64,000 nt of DNA from Lachnospiraceae bacterium XBD2001. Lineage in GTDB: Bacteria; Bacillota; Clostridia; Lachnospirales; Lachnospiraceae. This document shows positions 62,088-64,000 of this stretch, one piece after another; positions within the stretch are counted from its first letter, which is position 1, and each line of letters starts with the position of its first letter. Both the position numbers and the translations under genes were made by a program. The DNA lies in the NCBI GenBank assembly GCA_900116395.1, contig FPAN01000007.1, positions 79,146-143,145 of the forward strand, read 5' to 3'. Under the pieces are notes generated by a model. That model made no database searches and was not told where the DNA came from. It saw only the letters and a program-made list of their open reading frames with translations.

Positions 62088-64000
62088 CTATCGTTCTAAC
62101 CTGCGATATTGCTTCTCCCAGCCCTTCTTGGCACGCTTGTCACCAAGTCTTGCCAAGAAGGCACCAAGGCCTTCTTCACCAAGTAACTGTATCCCCTTGT
62201 GAAAATGATTCGCGATTCGTGCGCCTTTACCCGGACGCATTCCCCGTTTGGCATCCCCTTTGGAAATTTTCACTTGCTTACGAATCATGGTCGTTTGGAA
62301 CTGTACGGTCAGAGGAAACCGAATATCCTCATCCCGCTCATAGCTTACAATATAACCCGTTTTATCATCCGCTGCCACATTCCGGTACTTCCGGTTGGCA
62401 TCGGCTCTTACCACACGGCGAATGCTTACCGACAGTGTGGTATCTTTTGCATCTTTGACGGTAATACCCACCGGTTCTTTGGCTAGGGCATAGCCCATAA
62501 TCAAATCCTCGGTACCGCGGGTGGTATAACCATCCACACAAACATCCAAGGTCTCAGCGGTACATTCCGACCTTCCTTGCTGCTTGCTCGGCTTCATGCC
62601 GAAGGCGGCTCGCAATCGTTGGATTCGATTGTCATCCGAATCGTAGGACTGTGTCACACCACAGGCTTCATCAAAATTCACCAACGCATCATAGCTATAC
62701 GCTAAGGTAACTTCCTTCGTACCCGGAAGCAAACCAATCAACATCGCCGGTGTCTTCTCCAGGAACAGATAGATATCCTTGCCCTGCTTCTTCTCGTAAT
62801 CACAAGATACGAATAGGTCGCGTCCCTGCTCATCCTGCGCCGTTATGTTCGATAGAATACCGGCAAATCCGGCCACTTCCACCCGAAGCCAACGGGTTGC
62901 CGCTTCCACCGGAATGGACAGCTTCGTTCCTTTGGCGCTTCCCTTCGGATGGACTTCAATCTGCCCTTCCGGAAGGAATCCCTCGCCCAAATCAGCGAAT
63001 ACCTTCACACCAAAAGGACCCTCTTCGCCGGTTGGTGCTACTTCGCCAAGGCAACCTTCCTCTGTATACAGAGGCTTGTGGCCACCGTAGATATATTCCT
63101 GGAAATGTTCCTCCATCTGATGGTAGAGGTCCAGTTCCCGCTCATCAAATCCGAAATGTCGGTACGCTTCTTCCGTAAGAATCTCTAAGCGCTGCGGCTT
63201 CGCATGTAAATAATAAAACAGACAACGGAACATCAAGAAGCGGAACGGAACCGGAAACCGGAAGCTCCATTCGTAATCAATGATCCACCACTTGTTATTA
63301 TCACAGATAACATTAGCAAAAATCAAATCCACATCCGTAACGGACAAGGTTACATCCGTCCGATTCGGCCACTGCAGCTCTCCAAGGAAAATCTCGGAAA
63401 ACTCCGGCATCAGGTAGAACTCTCTGGTCGCTCCACGGGACAACTCATCGAAGAAGTTCTCCATCAAGGCATAGACCTTATCGATGGCACCGGAAAACAG
63501 ATACCCATCCAACATGTGCTCTAAGGATTCGCCCGGTGCGAAGTCAAAGACCACCTGGGTCAAATCCTCCGAGCCATGACACATGCAGGGATAAAACTTG
63601 GTATTGGCCAGTGCTCCGGCCAAATCCCGCTGCAAAGCCAGGATATTCTGAATGTGATCGCATCCCTCCGGCAAAAACGCCCGCTTCCGTACGAAGCGCG
63701 GTGCATCCTTCGGTTCATAGACTTCCGTACTAATGGCAAAATCTGCCTTCCTGCGGGTAGAATACTTCACATAGGATGCCAAATCACTGCAATCCACCGT
63801 ACCCGGCTGCAGGATACACAAATAGGTGTTGGCAAATTCCTCGAATAAGCCTTCCTGCAACGCCGTCATAAATGCCCCATCCTCGTGGAACAGACGGCTT
63901 CCGCCATTTTTTGTTATGGCATCGTGGAAGAAATCCTCCCCGTCCGGCATATGACGTTCCGAATAAATATGCTCCGGAAATACTGCATCCGGAACCGGAT
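62088..64000 (-). CDS. Large protein of the polysaccharide cluster, N-terminus beyond window edge
   Basis: At least 637 residues, with the frame open through base 64000, so the start lies outside. The middle of the visible part has a kinase-like pattern: VTDVDLIFANVICDNNKWWIIDYEWSF recalls the catalytic Asp/Asn and metal Asp (HxDxxxxN...D.E) of aminoglycoside- or LPS-kinase-like folds, although the His is replaced by Thr. The C-terminal third is beta-rich and ends with a basic stretch (KRAKKGWEKQYRRLER). Context suggests a role in building or decorating a surface polymer. Not recognised further. Confidence 0.6.
   Translation of the reverse strand, partial: PVPDAVFPEHIYSERHMPDGEDFFHDAITKNGGSRLFHEDGAFMTALQEGLFEEFANTYLCILQPGTVDCSDLASYVKYSTRRKADFAISTEVYEPKDAPRFVRKRAFLPEGCDHIQNILALQRDLAGALANTKFYPCMCHGSEDLTQVVFDFAPGESLEHMLDGYLFSGAIDKVYALMENFFDELSRGATREFYLMPEFSEIFLGELQWPNRTDVTLSVTDVDLIFANVICDNNKWWIIDYEWSFRFPVPFRFLMFRCLFYYLHAKPQRLEILTEEAYRHFGFDERELDLYHQMEEHFQEYIYGGHKPLYTEEGCLGEVAPTGEEGPFGVKVFADLGEGFLPEGQIEVHPKGSAKGTKLSIPVEAATRWLRVEVAGFAGILSNITAQDEQGRDLFVSCDYEKKQGKDIYLFLEKTPAMLIGLLPGTKEVTLAYSYDALVNFDEACGVTQSYDSDDNRIQRLRAAFGMKPSKQQGRSECTAETLDVCVDGYTTRGTEDLIMGYALAKEPVGITVKDAKDTTLSVSIRRVVRADANRKYRNVAADDKTGYIVSYERDEDIRFPLTVQFQTTMIRKQVKISKGDAKRGMRPGKGARIANHFHKGIQLLGEEGLGAFLARLGDKRAKKGWEKQYRRLER

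Overview
The window is most likely from a member of Clostridia, family Lachnospiraceae. The evidence is gene content and style: a meso-DAP type MurE, diaminopimelate epimerase plus meso-DAP dehydrogenase, HemZ, a eukaryotic-type HisA, LCP and polyprenyl-glycosylphosphotransferase polysaccharide genes, CarD, and several MATE exporters. Base composition is near 50% GC by eye. Many promoters are of the extended -10 (TGnTATAAT) type. Most of the window is ordinary chromosomal backbone. No rRNA, tRNA, CRISPR array, transposase or integrase was seen.

Layout. 1-2838: end of a priA-murE operon (minus strand). 2846-13770: a ~10.8 kb transport island between two 72-bp direct repeats (68/72 identical, ungapped). 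It holds nine minus-strand genes: two oligopeptide/nickel-type permeases, a lipoprotein binding protein, two ATPases, a MATE exporter, a SAM methyltransferase and two fused ABC transporters of the Ybt/Irt class. The repeats carry a palindrome and the pyrB promoter, so removing the island would leave a compact murE<-|->pyrB divergent intergenic region. 13806-15151: pyrB-pyrI. 15184-16858: a split HipA-type kinase and a HipS-like/DUF2442/HTH partner behind a promoter bracketed by two 16-bp palindromes. 16962-20845: degV, mgtE with an upstream leader peptide and attenuator-like hairpin, and a MATE gene. 20903-26137: alaS with a small membrane gene, purine nucleoside phosphorylase, and a CLC channel.

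26174-29000: two small envelope genes, a candidate C-rich small RNA, then a cheY-like / repeat-CheX / small-protein operon. 29058-32850: thrC, then a small accessory patch made of a palindromic MITE-like element, a degenerate AP2/HNH protein, and a DUF3800 gene preceded by a structured RNA and helically phased T-tracts. 32883-41541: GH114-like protein, DUF815 ATPase, CPBP protease, M32 carboxypeptidase, HAD phosphatase, GH43-like glycosidase, EAL phosphodiesterase. 41573-47435: hemZ, MATE, metallo-beta-lactamase-fold hydrolase, relA. 47519-53699: acetyltransferase, dapF, hisA, guaB, ddh, PAP2 and small genes. 53808-54341: carD. 54714-64000: htrA, then a cell-surface polysaccharide cluster (LCP ligase, glycosyltransferase, priming transferase, UDP-sugar pyrophosphorylase, GtrA, and a large partial protein).

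Functional threads: meso-DAP supply and use for peptidoglycan (murE, dapF, ddh); nucleotide metabolism (pyrBI, punA, guaB, relA); possible cyclic-di-GMP signalling (EAL protein, and an MshEN-like repeat region fused to CheX); and surface-polymer assembly. All family names come from reading the sequence, without database searches.
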